64,000 nucleotides of DNA from the NCBI RefSeq assembly GCF_037392515.1, contig NC_090282.1:34089054-34153053 (forward strand), read 5' to 3'. This document shows positions 61,670 to 64,000 of this stretch, in pieces. Below the pieces are notes generated by a model. The model had not been told where the DNA came from. It ran no database searches and saw nothing but the letters and a program-made list of their open reading frames with translations. The stretch is from Haliotis asinina. Lineage: Eukaryota; Mollusca; Gastropoda; Lepetellida; Haliotidae. The position numbers were made by a program, and so were the translations under genes. Within the stretch, counting starts at the first letter, position 1. Each line of letters opens with the position of its first letter.

Positions 61670-64000
61670 AATGACATGTGCAGCCTTGGTCATGTGCCAG
61701 ACAATGCTGGCAATGATTAATTATAGCAGCATGTGAACGTAATCATTATATTTTTTGTACAAGCACCCTAAAAGTAACCTTTCCTGATTAAAATTCAAGC
61801 AAAAGTCATGGCATGTGGAATTAAATGATAACAAACGGAACTGGCTTTCTTCGCCTGTTACGGACACTCCCGATTGTCTCAAGTATATATTGCTGATGTC
61901 TCTCCTTGTGATTTGACATGATATAATGCAATTTACCGGTCGCAGATCATTGCAGCGGTAACTTGCACGAATGAGCTTACTTCTTCAACCATCAGGGTTA
62001 GTTGTGTTCGCGTTGGGGTTGGTTATCCCAAATGTGTCCTCATCCCTTAGAACCCCAATCCGATCAATCACTCCTTTGCTATAATCAATGTTAGGTATCA
62101 TTTTCTGATAAATCACCCTTCAACAATCCTTAGGTGTGGCCCTATATGCCATTGGCGTTTCACCCTTACGAACAAATTACGAACATTAGAACGGAACCTT
62201 GAAGCTGAGTATGGGGAATCAAAGGAATAGGATGGCAGTACTGAAAATCTGAAGACCACAGACTGGTAAGTTGGTGATATTGCTTTATCGGTGCAGCAAT
62301 ACTGTGGTGGTGGCGTATGGTATATGTAAACACAGAGTTGAGGCACTTGCTGTCTCAGGACGATTATGGCTATACAATATTTTTAGTGTTACAGGCAACA
62401 CCTGAGCTGATGCTTCATCTGTCACTGTCAAATATATTTTGCATGCAAGTAAATACCATTATAACGTAAGTTTATCGTATTTCATTCTGTTGTAATATAA
62501 CCTTCATGTGAAGTACATTTCTGATTTGTGTTTAATGTGTAACGCCATTCGAAAGTACAGTACCTGTTTGCTGATTAATAGATCTTGAAGTGAATACTGG
62601 CACCATGTCTAACTACTGTTTTTTTTTTTCCTCATTTCATTACTTAGTCTGATACTTTGATACATATACACTGGGAATATGAATGTGTGAAAACATTCTG
62701 GCTGAAACTGAAAGAGTATAATTAACGATCAAACAACAGAAAACAATTACCCTGACGAATTATACAGTCTTACTTTGCGGACATAATACTGACATAATGA
62801 ACCGTATAGTTCTTGCTGGTTAAAAAAAATAAATCCATGTATCAAGTATTTAAAACACCAAGTTATCACTGGATACATTTCTAAAAATACTAGGTGATAT
62901 TTTCAAACCTGAAACGTTTATTGCTAACAAGAATAATAAAGTATTACAATTTGCCTGAAAATGGTCACCATTGCTGCCATATCCCCAGTATGTATAACAT
63001 CTACCCATGTGAACTTATGTCTTATTGTGACTTATTCTGTACTTGTATTGTTGCATTATTTATTGTGTATGTGTCGACTGATTTGAATGAATAAAAAAAG
63101 TGTACGTAGTTTTAACATACGTTACTTTCTCTTTAGATTGTGGTCATTTGTCTTGACAGCAAAGAAGGATGTTCCACAAATGAAATGGACAGGTGTGTCA
63201 TATATAAGAAGCTGACATTTTAACATGCTGACCTATATATACATTACAGTGTGATTTAGATGTTACAGTCTATAATAGTATGAATGTTTAATTGTATCGT
63301 CTCTTTTCAAATGCCTCATCATGAACTGTATGGAAGTGCCAGCTCAACAAACCAAACTAAGACCCTGTTTATATGTCTTGACCCTGTGATCTATCAAAAG
63401 ACAGGTAAAATAGCTTTATGTATTCGTATAAAGGTACCCTCTGAAAGGATATCATCTGTCCTCATCAAACCACCTTCATTTATTCTTTGAAAAAGATACG
63501 GGTTGACAGTGTCAACTCTGAGAGGTGAGTATTGCCATGTGTGGAATTACCCATGCCAGACAATATCAAGATTTCTTGCAGTTTATGGCTGACTGATTCC
63601 GTGTAGATTTTACTGCACAGAGAGGTACGAACGAACAAACCAATAAATGAGTAAGTTTATTTGTCTGGAATGCAGAAGTGACTACGAATAACTATTCAGT
63701 GATCTAATCATAATTTTTTATATACACGTTTTTCCATTTACACCAGAATGAAATTGATTCTGAAAACATTCAAGATGGGGTATTCTTTTGCATAACGTAA
63801 TGTATTTTGCTTAAAACTTTACCCACGTTTTAATGTGCAGAAATAACTCCTTAGCAGTCACTGTGTTTTGTTTGGTTTTCTTAATTACAAGCATATTTGC
63901 CAACTATTTTAACATCAACGCTACGTTTCATTGCTATTAATGTTCCCCCAAAGCCTTCTTCTGGTCAATTTGATGAAATATTTAAACACTCAAATTACAG
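61670..64000. other. No gene recognised
   Basis: AT-rich sequence with only short frames on both strands; nothing supportable. Confidence 0.45.

Noticed and set aside
62113-62346. Minus-strand frame with PPPQY
   Set aside because: A single motif by chance; no hydrophobic segment, no splice context and no related sequence.

Overview
This window looks like nuclear DNA of a marine gastropod, most likely an abalone (Haliotis). The evidence is AT-rich intron-dense sequence, several copies of two SINE families ending in GTGAGTGAGTTTAG-type tails, scattered mariner and Tc1 relics, and abundant micro- and minisatellites. The species call is inference from repeat style. No prokaryotic feature is present.

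Three spliced genes were assembled by reading splice sites and following the reading frame through every exon. All three encode type I membrane proteins: signal peptide, extracellular CUB domains, one transmembrane helix, cytoplasmic tail. Gene A (minus, 18276 to 1861) has 20 exons and encodes 795 residues with six CUB domains and a short basic tail. Gene B (plus, 37885 to 42829) has 5 exons and encodes 254 residues with one CUB domain and a long tail carrying three PPxY motifs and one LPxY motif. Gene C (minus, 58329 to 52037) has 10 exons and encodes 444 residues with three CUB domains and a very short basic tail. Almost every CUB domain is split over three exons with intron phases 1-2-1-1, which allows domain duplication by exon shuffling. 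Together they form a small CUB-receptor cluster. Ligands and roles are unknown; recognition or adhesion at the cell surface is inference only.

The Gene A locus (about 0.86-21.7 kb) has been tandemly duplicated in direct orientation. The second unit (about 22.9-35.1 kb) is a wreck: intergenic and intronic stretches still align in order, but nearly all coding exons are deleted and only decayed copies of two CUB5 exons remain (28.1-28.2 and 33.0-33.1 kb). A mariner element sits only in the first unit. A Tc1 element, a LINE fragment and a 4.4-kb AT-rich insert sit only in the second.

Layout: 0-1.8 kb flank with SINE; 1.86-18.3 kb Gene A with minisatellites, a Tc1 relic, a Penelope-like fragment and a 552-bp MITE in introns; 19.9-21.2 kb mariner; 21.4-35.1 kb degenerate duplicate; 35.1-37.6 kb Tc1 fragment, satellite and SINE; 37.9-42.8 kb Gene B; 43-52 kb intergenic DNA with SINEs and a pair of ~385-bp inverted repeats; 52.0-58.3 kb Gene C; 58.3-64 kb mostly featureless, with one weak exon candidate.
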